Shown here in pieces: positions 23,657 through 23,743 of a DNA stretch of 23,743 nt. Source of the DNA: F23-D06 sp963643165 (GTDB lineage Bacteria > Bacteroidota > Bacteroidia > Bacteroidales > WCHB1-69); assembly GCA_963643165.1 (NCBI GenBank), contig CAVIJD010000034.1, positions 1 to 23,743 of the forward strand, given 5' to 3'. Position 1 is the first letter of the stretch. Every line of letters begins with the position of its first letter. Position numbers and translations under genes: made by a program. The notes beneath the pieces were generated by a model. It searched no databases, was not told where the DNA came from, and saw only the letters and a list, made by a program, of their open reading frames with translations.

Positions 23657-23743
23657 AGCCACGGCTACCGCACGAATTTAGAATGTATAATGTAGAGGCG
23701 TTACGCGTGTTGTTCTTTCTCTCTTTCCACGATGTTGGCCCTC
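23657..23743 (+). repeat. Dispersed repeat module, copy C (cut by window end)
   Basis: CCACGGCTACCGCACGAATT, the AT-rich core, ACGCGTGTTGTTCTTTCT and CACGATGTTG match copies A and B in order. The hairpin at its end begins GGCCCTC, like the inverted hairpin at 17815, rather than GAGCCTC. Confidence 0.8.

Overview
The window looks like a piece of a Bacteroidales chromosome. The reasons are a type IX secretion sorting tail on a secreted nuclease, repeated promoter-like boxes of the form TAnnTTTG, few visible Shine-Dalgarno sequences, a propionate-type methylmalonyl-CoA decarboxylase sodium pump, and a hexameric glutamate dehydrogenase with the codon bias of a highly expressed gene. I cannot assign a genus from sequence alone.

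Left end (1-2400): two hairpins with the same apical design, then a two-gene reverse-transcriptase cassette. The first gene has a MutS-domain-I-like N-terminus joined to an Avd-like helical bundle. The second is a reverse transcriptase (RT) with the IGNLTSQ and YVDD motifs of diversity-generating retroelements (DGRs). No template repeat or variable repeat can be seen, so the DGR partner parts must lie upstream of base 1, or this is an orphan or divergent RT system. AT-rich direct repeats sit before, between and after the two genes. This is the most interesting part of the window.

Core region (2402-11106): ftsK on the minus strand, then a divergent plus-strand operon (ExbB/TolQ, ExbD/TolR, a glycine-rich TonB-like protein, folC, a MATE transporter). 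It meets a second, convergent MATE gene tail-to-tail with a 15-base overlap.

Middle (11107-17489): a dispersed repeat, gdhA with a strong promoter and three 3' stem-loops, a duplicated fragment of the 3' end of rubrerythrin, and rubrerythrin itself. Then comes an operon for a T9SS-exported endonuclease I, QueD and an M24 aminopeptidase P, followed by a convergent NarL/LuxR-type response regulator.

Right part (17490-23743): an inverted-hairpin repeat module next to a decayed ISAs1-family transposase. Next is the minus-strand operon for a Na+-pumping methylmalonyl-CoA decarboxylase (mmdA, a lamin-tail/OadG fusion, a biotin carrier, mmdB). After that come an outer-membrane-type gene broken by a stop and a frameshift, and another copy of the dispersed repeat running off the end of the window.
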